Source: Hyphococcus sp.
Lineage (GTDB): Bacteria > Pseudomonadota > Alphaproteobacteria > Caulobacterales > Parvularculaceae
DNA length: 64,000 bases
Direction of reading: 5' to 3'
Assembly (NCBI GenBank): GCA_021776415.1
Contig: JAJFFY010000008.1
Location: 17,656-81,655 of the forward strand
Both the position numbers and the translations under genes were made by a program. The notes beneath the pieces were generated by a model that saw only the letters and a list, made by a program, of their open reading frames with translations, was not told where the DNA came from and searched no databases. Shown piece after piece: positions 26,684 through 35,152 of this stretch (position 1 is the stretch's first letter; each line of letters starts with the position of its first letter).

Positions 26684-27811
26684 ATGAGAAAACGATATTT
26701 CATTGGCCTGTTCTTGCCGTTTATTCTTTTGGCTTGTGGGGTTGATGAACCGACAGAGCTTGCGGATCATCTGCAATATCCACAATCTATATCACCGGAA
26801 CTCGCCGAGCGGTTTACCGCCTTAGCATTGACCTGCGTGCACCAGGAATTCCCCAATAAAATTTCCCGCACGACCGATACCGCTGAAGCGATTGGGAGAC
26901 CCAAAGAGATTTTTCCAATCTTTTTTGGCTGTTTTGATTGGCACAGTTCGGTGCACGGGCATTGGCTATTGGTGCGTTTGCTGCGGGTTGGGCCACAAGA
27001 CGCGGTATGGAGAGAGGCGGCGATTGCGAAGCTAAACAAAAGCTTCACCGCTGAAAACTTGTCAGGGGAAGTTGCAAATTTCTCAAGGCCGGCGCGTGGT
27101 TCATGGGAACGTCCGTACGGTCTTGCTTGGTTCTTGCAATTGATGACAGAGCTACGCGAGTGGGAAGACCCCCAAGCGAAGAAATGGCTAACAATACTAC
27201 ACCCTTTGGAAACTGAAATTGCGGCCAGCCTTAAAGCTTGGCTTCCGAAATTGGCGTACCCCATTCGTTTGGGGACTCACAATCAGAGCGCCTTTGCTTT
27301 TGGCGTGATGCTCGATTGGGCAAGGGTGTCGGGCGACGCCGAGATGGAGCAGTTGATTATTGAGCGCGCGAAAGCGTTTCACATGCAAGATGCCAATTGT
27401 CCAATGGCTTATGAGCCGAGTGGGGAAGACTTTCTTTCGCCCTGTCTAATGGAAGCGGATCTCATGCGGCGGATTTTGACCGATGAAGAGTTTTCAAAAT
27501 GGCTGACTAATTTCCTGCCGAAAATCCCGAGAGATGGGTCAGACAATTGGCTCAACCCAGGCATTGTCAAAGATGCCAGCGATGGCAAGCTGGTGCATCT
27601 TGATGGCGTCAATTCCTCACGCGCCTGGAATCTTTATAATATAGCCCGCGCATTGCCAGAGGGTGATCGAAGGAAAGCTGCTTTGGTAGCGACCGCTGAT
27701 ACTCATGCGACCGTGGGGGTTGCTGCAGTTTCGGCGGAACATTATTCCGGTAGCCATTGGCTCGCGTCATTTGCGACCTACCTCATGACTGACCGCGGAT
27801 GGAATGAATAA
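26684..27811 (+). CDS. DUF2891-family lipoprotein
   Basis: A 375-residue predicted lipoprotein: RKRYFIGLFLPFILLACG ends in a lipobox with Cys near residue 18. The mature part carries DUF2891 hallmarks, FFGCFDWHSSVHGHWLL near residue 90, SWERPYGLAWFLQL near 140 and GTHNQSAFAFGV near 200, an all-helical barrel-like fold of unknown function. The start at 26684 has GAGGT nine bases upstream; the frame is open 22 codons further. It stands alone between a broken regulator and the sugar cassette. The clustered His, Trp and Asp residues suggest an enzyme, but no reaction is known to me. Confidence 0.85.
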   Translation: MRKRYFIGLFLPFILLACGVDEPTELADHLQYPQSISPELAERFTALALTCVHQEFPNKISRTTDTAEAIGRPKEIFPIFFGCFDWHSSVHGHWLLVRLLRVGPQDAVWREAAIAKLNKSFTAENLSGEVANFSRPARGSWERPYGLAWFLQLMTELREWEDPQAKKWLTILHPLETEIAASLKAWLPKLAYPIRLGTHNQSAFAFGVMLDWARVSGDAEMEQLIIERAKAFHMQDANCPMAYEPSGEDFLSPCLMEADLMRRILTDEEFSKWLTNFLPKIPRDGSDNWLNPGIVKDASDGKLVHLDGVNSSRAWNLYNIARALPEGDRRKAALVATADTHATVGVAAVSAEHYSGSHWLASFATYLMTDRGWNE

Positions 27812-28066
27812 TAATTGCGGGTTTTGTCTGAATTTAAAGTGGATAACAATCGGTATAAGTATTGATTCGAGTTGCTCACGCCTTTGTGCTAAAAGTCGCC
27901 GTTCATCCAATGTCCGCTTCTTGCGCCGCCGCAGACATAAAATAAGCGACGCTATATGGCAGAAATTGGGATTTAAATGATCTCGGAACAGGCGCTGTTT
28001 TTATCTGAAAGTCGAGAACGACGAGAGTTCAACAACTAAAGAGCATGCACAGGGGAAAACAAAGCT
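27812..28066. other. Intergenic region between DUF2891 and sugar cassette
   Basis: 255 bp, rich in A and T compared with its flanks. I see no gene, strong hairpin or operator in it. It lies downstream of both flanking genes, which converge. Confidence 0.5.
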
Positions 28067-29032
28067 TCAGGGCCGTGTTTTGTCGTTGGAAGACATAAAA
28101 CCCTTCCAGATGTCGAGCCATTCGCGCTCGCAAATATGTGGTTTTTTGTTTCCGGCAAGTTCCCGTAGGAATGAAATTATTCTACCACCATGCCAGAGCA
28201 GATTTGCGGTCAGCAGGCCCGGCCTTCCATAAAATTTATTTAAATAATAGCTTCTCGATCGATACCAGTATCCAGGACGTCTTTGCAACATGGCGGCATT
28301 TTTGACTACCGGATTGCTCTGACCTTTAAGGTGCACAACAACGGCTTGTGGTTGATGCAAAATCTCCCAGCCGGCGTTTCGTGCGGATCGGCAATAATCG
28401 ACATCATCGAAATAGAGAAAATACCCTTCATCAAGGACGCCAATTTCCTGAATGACTTCCTTGCGTATCAATGCACAACAAAAACTGGTCCATTGCTGCG
28501 CCACGGGATTTTCCGATGGTTGAATTGGCACGTCCCATTTCTTGAATAACTTGGTAATAGGGCCGGTTTCAGCTGAACGGATTAGCTCACTCACTGGGGA
28601 TATGTATCTGAAACAGCTAACCTGCGCGCCGCCCTGAGTATCTTCAACCCTCGGTCCGACAATCCCAATTTCGGGTTTGCTGCTAGCGGTCTCGACTAAC
28701 CGCTTAATGGCGCCGGGGCGCACAACCGTATCGGCATTAAGCAGCAAGTAGTAGTCATAACCGGCATCTGATTCCAAAGCATCGTTCAAGATCACATTGT
28801 TGCCGCCGGAAAAGCCTCGGTTTGGCATTACCGACTTAATATAAACCCAGTCCTGCCAGCCATTGTCGGCGGCGGCCTGGTTCAGAAAGCTTGCAGTGTC
28901 GTCTTCATTGCCGTTGTCGCAGATGCCGACCTTCATGCCTGGATTGGCCGCCACTTCACTGGCCAGGGATTGCAGGCAAGCGAAGGTCAGGTCCCTCGCT
29001 CGATAAGATGTGATGACTACCAGCAGGTTCAT
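28067..29032 (-). CDS. Family-2 glycosyltransferase
   Basis: A 321-residue GT-A glycosyltransferase, probably acting at the inner face of the membrane in polysaccharide or O-antigen assembly. It starts NLLVVITSYRARDLTFACL, has the nucleotide-binding aspartate region ICDNGNEDD, a DxD-like LLNADTVVRPGAIKRL and the acceptor-site FLYFDDVDYCRSARNAGW typical of rhamnosyltransferase-like GT2 proteins. I start at the ATG at 29032, which overlaps the upstream epimerase stop (ATGA); the frame is open 14 codons further. It is the last gene of a five-gene minus-strand cassette. The sugar transferred is probably the product of that cassette. Confidence 0.87.
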   Translation of the reverse strand: MNLLVVITSYRARDLTFACLQSLASEVAANPGMKVGICDNGNEDDTASFLNQAAADNGWQDWVYIKSVMPNRGFSGGNNVILNDALESDAGYDYYLLLNADTVVRPGAIKRLVETASSKPEIGIVGPRVEDTQGGAQVSCFRYISPVSELIRSAETGPITKLFKKWDVPIQPSENPVAQQWTSFCCALIRKEVIQEIGVLDEGYFLYFDDVDYCRSARNAGWEILHQPQAVVVHLKGQSNPVVKNAAMLQRRPGYWYRSRSYYLNKFYGRPGLLTANLLWHGGRIISFLRELAGNKKPHICEREWLDIWKGFMSSNDKTRP

Positions 29033-29970
29033 TTGGCCTGGCTTTGTAAATAAAACTCGGCCATTTGATCCCATGCGTTGTGCTCGTCAAATCCCAAAGC
29101 TGCGATATCGGGTTGATCGAAATTCACCCGGATCCTGGGTTCATCGAAGACTGTCTGTTGTGCTAATTCCAGTTCACAGGACCCACCCAGGCGGGACTTC
29201 ATCTCTGTTGCAAGCCGCCGCGCGAACGCGCCCTGTGACTCGATATAACCACAAGGGTTGAGCTGGGTTCTATGCGTTCCGGCCGCAATCTCTTCGGCAA
29301 ATTGGCGATAAGCTTTCGCTAACAGCGACACATGGATATTGTCGCGCACATAATCCGGCGTATTGACCGCGGGGATCTTATTGTTGAGCCAGTTATTGAT
29401 CAGGTAGGCGGTAAATCTTTTTTCTTCGAACGGGCCAAACGGATTCGGGATCATAAATCGGGCCAGCTTGATACCCAGTTGCTGACACCATAATCTGAAT
29501 ATCTCTGCCGTGAGCCCTTTGGATAATCCATATGGTGAAAAGGCCCGCAGCGGTTGCTCGCCCATGCCCTCATCCTGCTCAAACACGCTGCCGGTTAACA
29601 GCACCTGGCCACACTCGACATCAACCAGCTGCGCGAGGACATTTTTCAGATGATGAGTGTTGGCGTCGACTGCGGCCATGATATCGAAATCGATGCTTTT
29701 ATAGTCCTGGACGAACGCGGCGTGATGACAGAGTAAGTCCCAGCTCTTTTCCTGCCGGATCAATTTTATAAAAGCTTCATCGCCGAAAGTGCAGTTCCAC
29801 ACCGGGGTGCAATGCTTGATGCTCTCATTGATCCTGCGGGCTCGCAGATCGTCATATTGATCGGCGCTTGTTTTAGTGAATGTAGCAAATACTTCGTGAC
29901 CAGCCGCGGCGAGTTCCTTGACGAACCAATAGCCGGTAAAAGAACTCCCACCTGTGATCAGGATTTTCAC
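29029..29970 (-). CDS. NAD-dependent epimerase/dehydratase (extended SDR), copy 1
   Basis: A 313-residue sugar-nucleotide SDR. ILITGGSSFTGYWFVKEL gives the Rossmann glycine motif at the N-terminus, LCHHAAFVQDY the following strand, and SPYGLSKGLTAE the catalytic YxxxK. The start is GTG at 29970, whose G is the last base of the upstream epimerase stop (TAGTG), and the stop overlaps the glycosyltransferase ATG, so all three are translationally coupled. It probably reduces or epimerises the 4-keto sugar at the end of the pathway, like RmlD; the sequence does not fix the reaction. Confidence 0.83.
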   Translation of the reverse strand: MKILITGGSSFTGYWFVKELAAAGHEVFATFTKTSADQYDDLRARRINESIKHCTPVWNCTFGDEAFIKLIRQEKSWDLLCHHAAFVQDYKSIDFDIMAAVDANTHHLKNVLAQLVDVECGQVLLTGSVFEQDEGMGEQPLRAFSPYGLSKGLTAEIFRLWCQQLGIKLARFMIPNPFGPFEEKRFTAYLINNWLNNKIPAVNTPDYVRDNIHVSLLAKAYRQFAEEIAAGTHRTQLNPCGYIESQGAFARRLATEMKSRLGGSCELELAQQTVFDEPRIRVNFDQPDIAALGFDEHNAWDQMAEFYLQSQAK

Positions 29971-30533
29971 TAAAAGCCCCTGAACGTGTCTACGCCATGC
30001 CATTCAGGATCGAAATCCGGCCAGCTATTGTCCTTGTCCGAGATTTCCAGCGGCTCTATTGGCCATTCAATGTTGAATTCGGGGTCGTTGAAGCGGATAC
30101 CGCGTTCGAACTCGGGCGCATACGGATTAGACACCAGGTATAAGGCTTCGGTATTTTCCTCGAGCGTAATGAAGCCGTGGGCAAATCCCTTGGGGCAATA
30201 CATCATCAGGCGGTTTTCAGCGCTTAGGGTTTCGCCGAACCACTTGCCGAAGGTTGGCGAATCTGGCCTGAGATCGAGGATGACGTCGAATAAGGCGCCG
30301 CTGATACAGCGCACCACTTTGACTTCTGCGGATGGCGCCAACTGGTAGTGCATGCCGCGTAGCGTGCCCTTTTTGCCGGTGAGCGAGTTGTTGATCTGCA
30401 CAAACGAACTCGCGAGGCCCTCCGCTGCGAATTCCTCGGTACAAAAAAAGCGCGCAAAGAACCCGCGATCATCGCCGCGTTTTTCAAGTTCGATTGTGTA
30501 GGCGCCCTTCAGTGGCGATTCAATAAATTTCAC
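29970..30533 (-). CDS. dTDP-4-dehydrorhamnose 3,5-epimerase family protein
   Basis: A 187-residue cupin-fold RmlC-type epimerase. Catalytic His and neighbours appear in GTLRGMHYQLAPSAEVKVV, and PKGFAHGFITLEENTEALY carries the second conserved region. The track of similarity starts KFIESPLKGAYTI, so I choose the GTG at 30533 with AGGA eight bases upstream; another GTG ten codons earlier is possible. Since the nucleotidyltransferase in this cassette makes CDP-glucose, the enzyme may work on a CDP-4-keto sugar and not on dTDP. Coupled to the next SDR by a one-base overlap. Confidence 0.85.
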   Translation of the reverse strand: MKFIESPLKGAYTIELEKRGDDRGFFARFFCTEEFAAEGLASSFVQINNSLTGKKGTLRGMHYQLAPSAEVKVVRCISGALFDVILDLRPDSPTFGKWFGETLSAENRLMMYCPKGFAHGFITLEENTEALYLVSNPYAPEFERGIRFNDPEFNIEWPIEPLEISDKDNSWPDFDPEWHGVDTFRGF

Positions 30534-30596
30534 TTTGAGGTTCCTGATCTGATCATCATTCACGCGTTTGTGGATATGGTATTAAGCAGGATTTAT

Positions 30597-31634
30597 TTAT
30601 ATCCACTTTAAATCGGTCGAAAGCGTACCATCCCGGATGTGTGACTCGAGCATTTTGAGCCGCATCCAGTTCGATTCGCGGAAATTGCCGTCTGCGAAGT
30701 TCATGCCCTGCAATCCCGCTTTCAATTCGAGCACGGTCTGGTCAATATCCACCTGGGGTTGATGCTCTGGCGCCAACTTTTCGTATAGCGCAAAGTTGAC
30801 CCGATAGGAGCGTTTGTCGGGCGGCGCTTCGGTGTTGATCGAGACTTCGGTGCCCGGGACCAGTTCCGCCACCTTCTGCGCCAGGTCCTTGATTTGATAA
30901 TTCCAGCGATCGCTACCGGCATTGACCGCGGTAAAATTATCGCCCTCCTTCCGGCCCAGCCCCCAGGTCAGCGCACGCGACATGTCTTTGACATGGATCA
31001 ACGGCCGCCATGGCGAGCCATCGCTTAACACGGTGATCTTGCCGGTAGTCATCGCGCAGGCGACAAAATCGTTCAGCACAAGGTCTAATCTCAGTCGTGG
31101 CGACATACCGCAGGCGGTCGCAAACCGCAGTGCGGTGACTTTAAATTTATCCGTCGCCAGTTGCTCAAGCTCCTGCTCCATTGCGACCTTTGAGCGCGCA
31201 TAGGCGGTCAATGGGTTTAGCTTATCTTGTTCTGTTTTGGCATCGCCGTCGGCTTCCCCGTACATGCTGCAGCTCGATGCAAATACAAATGACTTTACGC
31301 CCCGCTCTTTTGCTGCGCGTGCGATCGCTTTGCTGGCTTGCTCGTTGATCGCATTGGTCACGGCTTCATATTGATTGCCCATCGGGTCATTGGAGATCGC
31401 GCCGAGATGTACTAGTGCATCGATATCATCGAGTACTTCCATCGGGAATTCGCGCATGTCGCCGAATATCTGCACGTCGATTTCGCGTTCCGGCAGCGAA
31501 GCGGCATTGGTCAGACAATGGGCGAAGTAGCCATTGTCAAATCCCCAAATTTCGGCGTCGGGATAGTTAGTGCGGATCTCACGGTAAAGCACCGGGCCGA
31601 TGTAACCCATGTTTCCAGTAATCAGTATTTTCAT
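30597..31634 (-). CDS. NAD-dependent epimerase/dehydratase (extended SDR), copy 2
   Basis: A 345-residue SDR. The Rossmann motif is ILITGNMGYIGPVLYREI, the acid after the second strand is WGFDNG, active-site residues are SSCSMYG and TAYARSKVAMEQ (YxxxK). It has a sound ribosome site (GGTGGAG) before the ATG. It lies between the cytidylyltransferase and the 3,5-epimerase, where a CDP-glucose 4,6-dehydratase would be expected, but it does not carry the typical RfbG N-terminus. It may be a 4,6-dehydratase of another subgroup or a 4-epimerase/reductase. Confidence 0.83.
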   Translation of the reverse strand: MKILITGNMGYIGPVLYREIRTNYPDAEIWGFDNGYFAHCLTNAASLPEREIDVQIFGDMREFPMEVLDDIDALVHLGAISNDPMGNQYEAVTNAINEQASKAIARAAKERGVKSFVFASSCSMYGEADGDAKTEQDKLNPLTAYARSKVAMEQELEQLATDKFKVTALRFATACGMSPRLRLDLVLNDFVACAMTTGKITVLSDGSPWRPLIHVKDMSRALTWGLGRKEGDNFTAVNAGSDRWNYQIKDLAQKVAELVPGTEVSINTEAPPDKRSYRVNFALYEKLAPEHQPQVDIDQTVLELKAGLQGMNFADGNFRESNWMRLKMLESHIRDGTLSTDLKWI

Positions 31635-31700
31635 GAATGCTCCACCATTAAGGGATCGTTCGCGGCCTGCGCCTTGACCAGAAAAACACTTATCGCGGCG

Positions 31701-32477
31701 TCAGTCCCGCCACAGTTTCCACGGGGCTTTTTTGGATTTCCACAGCGATTCCAAATAACGCTTGTCACGCAAAGTATCCATCGGATGCCAGAAACCATCG
31801 TGTAGATAAACCGACAATTCGCCGTCCTTGGCCAGGTTTTCCATCGGTTCTTTTTCCCAGACGGTGGCGTCACCGTCTATGTAGTTGACGACCTTGGGCG
31901 AGAGCACAAAAAAACCGCCATTGATCCAGCCGCCGTCACCTTGGGGTTTTTCTTTAAAGCCGGTGACCTTGCCGCCCTCGAAATCGATGGCGCCGAATCG
32001 ACCCGGCGGCTGCACGCCGGTCACGGTCGCCAGCCGTTTTTCCTGTTTATGAAACTTGATCAGCGCGTTGATATCGATATCCGAAACCCCGTCGCCATAA
32101 GTCAGGCAAAAACTATCGTCATCCTTGACATAGTCGATGATGCGTTTGATGCGCCCGCCAATCATGGTCTCTTCGCCGGTATCCACCAGCGTGACCTTCC
32201 AGGGTTCCGTTTTCTTGTGGTGAACTTCCATACTGTTGTTTGCGAGGTCAAAGGTAACATCTGACGAATGCAGGAAGTAATTGGCAAAATACTCCTTGAT
32301 TACGTAGCCCTTGTAACCCAGGCACAGGACGAACTCGTTGATGCCATGGTTGGCGTATATTTTGAATATGTGCCAGAGAATTGGCTTGCCGCCAATTTCA
32401 ACCATGGGTTTGGGTTTTACATTGGTCTCTTCGGCCAATCGAGTGCCCAATCCACCCGCAAGAATGACTGCTTTCAT
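31701..32477 (-). CDS. rfbF: Glucose-1-phosphate cytidylyltransferase
   Basis: A 258-residue nucleotidyltransferase that makes CDP-glucose from CTP and glucose 1-phosphate. The N-terminus reads [20 protein letters not shown] with [17 protein letters not shown], the signature of this family, and [18 protein letters not shown] is the metal-binding region; [11 protein letters not shown] follows. Length equals characterised RfbF proteins. It is the first gene of the cassette, and its product commits glucose to CDP-linked deoxy or branched sugars of surface polysaccharides. It is separated from the next gene by 66 bases. Confidence 0.92.
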   Translation of the reverse strand: MKAVILAGGLGTRLAEETNVKPKPMVEIGGKPILWHIFKIYANHGINEFVLCLGYKGYVIKEYFANYFLHSSDVTFDLANNSMEVHHKKTEPWKVTLVDTGEETMIGGRIKRIIDYVKDDDSFCLTYGDGVSDIDINALIKFHKQEKRLATVTGVQPPGRFGAIDFEGGKVTGFKEKPQGDGGWINGGFFVLSPKVVNYIDGDATVWEKEPMENLAKDGELSVYLHDGFWHPMDTLRDKRYLESLWKSKKAPWKLWRD

Positions 32478-32777
32478 AATGAAGTCTTTTTAGGTGAAAA
32501 CCTGACAAATGACCACTGCCGGAACGGCTTATGTGATTCGAATAGCTGCCGCTAAATGTCGCAAAAGGGTTAATTTCGCCTGCGCCGGCCAAAAGCTCGA
32601 AACCAGTAAATATTTTGGCGCCCAGTGGCAGGTCTTTCTTCACTGATACCTAAATTTGCTTCTCTGATCCGCCGAGAATCTTCCCGGTTAGTTTCAGTAA
32701 GCACAGCCACTCCCTTTATGCCGATGGCGGAGCATATTTTTTGACCGCATGCATTACCGGAAATAGGGAACCTGAAC
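32478..32777. other. Region upstream of the CDP-sugar cassette
   Basis: 300 bp that should contain the cassette promoter near its left end. Its centre is copy B of the dispersed repeat (32621-32700). No gene can be supported. Confidence 0.5.
32621..32700 (+). repeat. Dispersed repeat, copy B
   Basis: Partner of 14561-14640 in the same orientation; 49 of 60 bases identical over the best part (32641-32700). Both copies lie at the edge of an accessory gene block. The minus strand can be read KLTGKILGGSEKQI then stop, close to the copy A tail. Confidence 0.65.
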
Positions 32778-33176
32778 TCAATTTTTGTGACGGAGTAAAT
32801 TGTCCCGCCGCGCTATGGCGGAAAATATAAACATTAGCACCGCCAAACCTAGAGAGAGATAACATTGCGGCAGGCCATTTTCATCGACCGGGCAGGTATC
32901 GCCGACGAATGTATGCAGAAGAGCCCCAATAAAGGCGAGCGCAAAGATCGGCGCCCAGCCCGTATAGAAGATCACTTTGAATAAATTGTCTGGCAGAAGC
33001 GTAGACACAAGCACCAAGGCGTAGCTGACAAAAACCAGGTAACATGCGGGAAGGGGCCCCAGCATCGGGCAGGCGGCGCCGCTGTGAAAGTGGCTAATGC
33101 TTAAAGAGCCCCCGCCAAAGGCGCCGATAGCGGCGACCGCGAAAAGCAACACGCGAAATATAATCGAGATATTCAT
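32778..33176 (-). CDS. Small four-helix membrane protein, unknown
   Basis: A 132-residue hydrophobic protein with about four membrane segments (VLLFAVAAIGAFGGG, CYLVFVSYALVLVSTLL, WAPIFALAFIGALLHTFVG, LGLAVLMFIFSAIA). Four cysteines (CPMLGPLPACY and GDTCPVDENGLPQCY) lie in predicted extramembrane loops in two similar CP...CY arrangements and could form disulfides. The ATG at 33176 overlaps the stop of the upstream membrane-protein gene (ATGA). I do not recognise a family. Confidence 0.7.
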   Translation of the reverse strand: MNISIIFRVLLFAVAAIGAFGGGSLSISHFHSGAACPMLGPLPACYLVFVSYALVLVSTLLPDNLFKVIFYTGWAPIFALAFIGALLHTFVGDTCPVDENGLPQCYLSLGLAVLMFIFSAIARRDNLLRHKN

Positions 33177-33838
33177 AATCGAGCCGCCACCATGAGTGAT
33201 AGCGAAAAGACAACCACATGTGCTACGTTCATAGCAATCGGTATGACATAAAGACCAATCGGCGGAAATGTGAAATAGAGCGCGAAAATCGCCGCTAAAA
33301 TCGCAAACGGGCTGAAAATAGCCATCCATCGAGGGTAGTGGGATTTTCCAGAAACAATTAGAAAAGTCCAGATCACTGAAACCGCCACCATAGCAATCCG
33401 TAAAACATTCACAAAAGGCTCGTTACGTTCTGCTAACGCCATTAGCAATCCGGATATTTCGGCGCCTCCGTTTATTTCATGGACTGTGAGCGCCAAAAAG
33501 ATCCGCTGGCTGATCCATGCTGTTCCGATGATGAAGGAATAGGCGCCCAGCAAAAATACAAGGCATGAGAGTTTTGGGCCTGCCGGTTCCAGCATCTTAA
33601 ATAGATGCCAATATACAGCAACGTAAAGCGGCGCGGCAAGAACCGCGAGGAAGTGACCTGTTGTCAGCCTGTCAATTGGTACACATCCAAAGAACGCATA
33701 GTCTGCCGCTTCATATCCGCCCTGAAGATTGAACTGCAACATAAATTCTCCAGCCCCAACGAGAACAGCAGCTAAAAGCCCTGCAAACCCTGTAAGGAGA
33801 ACGGCATGTTTGTGATTGCGAGCGTGATCGAGGTTCAT
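33173..33838 (-). CDS. Integral membrane protein (DUF6796-like)
   Basis: A 221-residue protein with about six to seven membrane helices, including LLTGFAGLLAAVLVGAGEF, HFLAVLAAPLYVAVYWHLF and FLLGAYSFIIGTAWI. The pattern of an IP-x-RL motif (CVPIDRLTTGHFLAV) after helix 1 resembles the uncharacterised DUF6796 family; this is my recollection of the family and moderately sure. It is coupled by an ATGA overlap both to the broken FG-GAP/UnbV gene before it and to the small membrane protein after it. Confidence 0.7.
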   Translation of the reverse strand: MNLDHARNHKHAVLLTGFAGLLAAVLVGAGEFMLQFNLQGGYEAADYAFFGCVPIDRLTTGHFLAVLAAPLYVAVYWHLFKMLEPAGPKLSCLVFLLGAYSFIIGTAWISQRIFLALTVHEINGGAEISGLLMALAERNEPFVNVLRIAMVAVSVIWTFLIVSGKSHYPRWMAIFSPFAILAAIFALYFTFPPIGLYVIPIAMNVAHVVVFSLSLMVAARL

Positions 33839-34274
33839 AGTGTCGTTTCCGGGTTTGACAGATCGTAGGTTTGGCGGATCGCTGGATTCTCGATTATCCG
33901 CTGTTCACCATTTTGGTACGTTACTGAAATATTTGCGATGTCCGTTGCTTGCCCAAAGCCAAAAATTAGCTCGCGGGTCTGGTCCGAGCCAAGCCCCTGA
34001 CTTGTCATCAATTGCTTCGTCAGTTTCACACCACTCACCGTTGTAACCGTAACGATGGCATTGAGTGAGCGAGCGTTATTGGCAAGCCTCACCTTGATCC
34101 AATTCCGGTTGGCGCTTTTGGAAATATGGGCGAGTGCGGGCTGGTCGAGGTTCGCCCAAAACAGATCGGGTGACCATCGCCATTGAAATCGGAGACAATC
34201 GGCGCAATGCTAAAATGTCTATTCTCAACGCCTGCAACTTTTTCGACCGGATGGAACTTATTTTCGCTGACGGT
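33835..34274 (-). pseudogene. Frameshifted FG-GAP/ASPIC-UnbV protein, C-terminus
   Basis: The 3' frame (33835 to about 34166) reads FWANLDQPALAHISKSANRN, WIKVRLANNARSLNAIVTVT and onward, the ASPIC/UnbV domain that ends CRTAC1-like secreted proteins. The 5' frame (about 34274 to 34168) reads HFSIAPIVSDFNGDGHP, an FG-GAP repeat. One base is missing near 34167: adding a G restores DFNGDGHPDLFWANLDQ. Upstream of 34274 the frame hits a stop and similarity fades, so most of the protein is lost. The gene was coupled to the membrane protein downstream by an ATGA overlap. Confidence 0.7.
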
Positions 34275-34429
34275 TCAAAGGATCTAAATCTTGCAAGCAC
34301 ATTTCCTTCAATATATCGGAGCGTTTCTCGCGTTGCTTCTGCTGTCTCCGCTATATCTTTAGGGTAAGCTATCTCGGGGCACGTAGAATGGGTATCGCCT
34401 TCGGGAAATACTCCGCTTTCCGATTATGG

Positions 34430-35131
34430 TCAGATATGAATATGCGCCGGGAATATTGTCGCGAGATGGTCGGCTAATTTTTGATGAGACGCCGCACTTG
34501 CAACGCAAATTAAAGATTCATTCCGGTTCACCGGCGAGCTTGAGTCCATTTCATCAAAGTGTCGGATATTTTCTCCCTGTACTGAGATAATATCTATCTT
34601 CAATGCGGAGGGAACTATATCAAAAAGCGGCAGCGTTTGCGCTCCCCGATAAACATGCTCCGAAACTGAATAGTCACTGTACAGCGAAAGCAAGACGTGA
34701 AATTTTTTCTGCTCAAGATCAGTTATATTTTGTAAAACCCGGCTTATTAAACCGCACAGGAGCGTATCGAGGGTTTTACTGGCGGTTATTATTGCAATGA
34801 AAATAACTGCCGCGGCGATGGCGGCAGCTTGTGTCAGCATGGCGCTGAAATCACCAGTTTTACTGGCAAACGCGACGATGAATGTGGATGCGACCGAGAC
34901 CAGTCCGAGGTTGCCGAATATCATTAGCCCAACGATGACGCGCCGGCGGATCGGGTAATTTACGATTGCTTCTGATTCTGTTGTGGTGAAGCCAGCACCG
35001 GTCAGCGCAGATATCGATTGAAAACGCGCAACATGATCAGGCAAGCCCGTCAATCTTAGGGCGACAGAGGCGATGCGGACAATGACCATCGACACAGCAA
35101 GCAAGATGAGAAGTGTGAGCGCAGCGCCCAT
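34430..35131 (-). CDS. Membrane protein with channel-like loop and TrkA-C-like domain
   Basis: A 233-residue protein with about four membrane helices in the first 115 residues and a soluble C-terminal domain. Between helices 1 and 2 the stretch FQSISALTGAGFTTTESEAI resembles the selectivity-loop region of TrkH/Ktr potassium channels. The tail (FDIVPSALKIDIISVQGENI and NRNESLICVASAASHQKLAD) has the strand pattern of a TrkA-C (RCK-C) regulatory domain. It is the last gene of the antiporter/Rieske operon, 21 bases after the unknown 279-residue protein. A role in monovalent-cation homeostasis is inferred. Confidence 0.7.
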   Translation of the reverse strand: MGAALTLLILLAVSMVIVRIASVALRLTGLPDHVARFQSISALTGAGFTTTESEAIVNYPIRRRVIVGLMIFGNLGLVSVASTFIVAFASKTGDFSAMLTQAAAIAAAVIFIAIITASKTLDTLLCGLISRVLQNITDLEQKKFHVLLSLYSDYSVSEHVYRGAQTLPLFDIVPSALKIDIISVQGENIRHFDEMDSSSPVNRNESLICVASAASHQKLADHLATIFPAHIHI

Positions 35132-35152
35132 GAATGTTTCCCTATTTTATTC

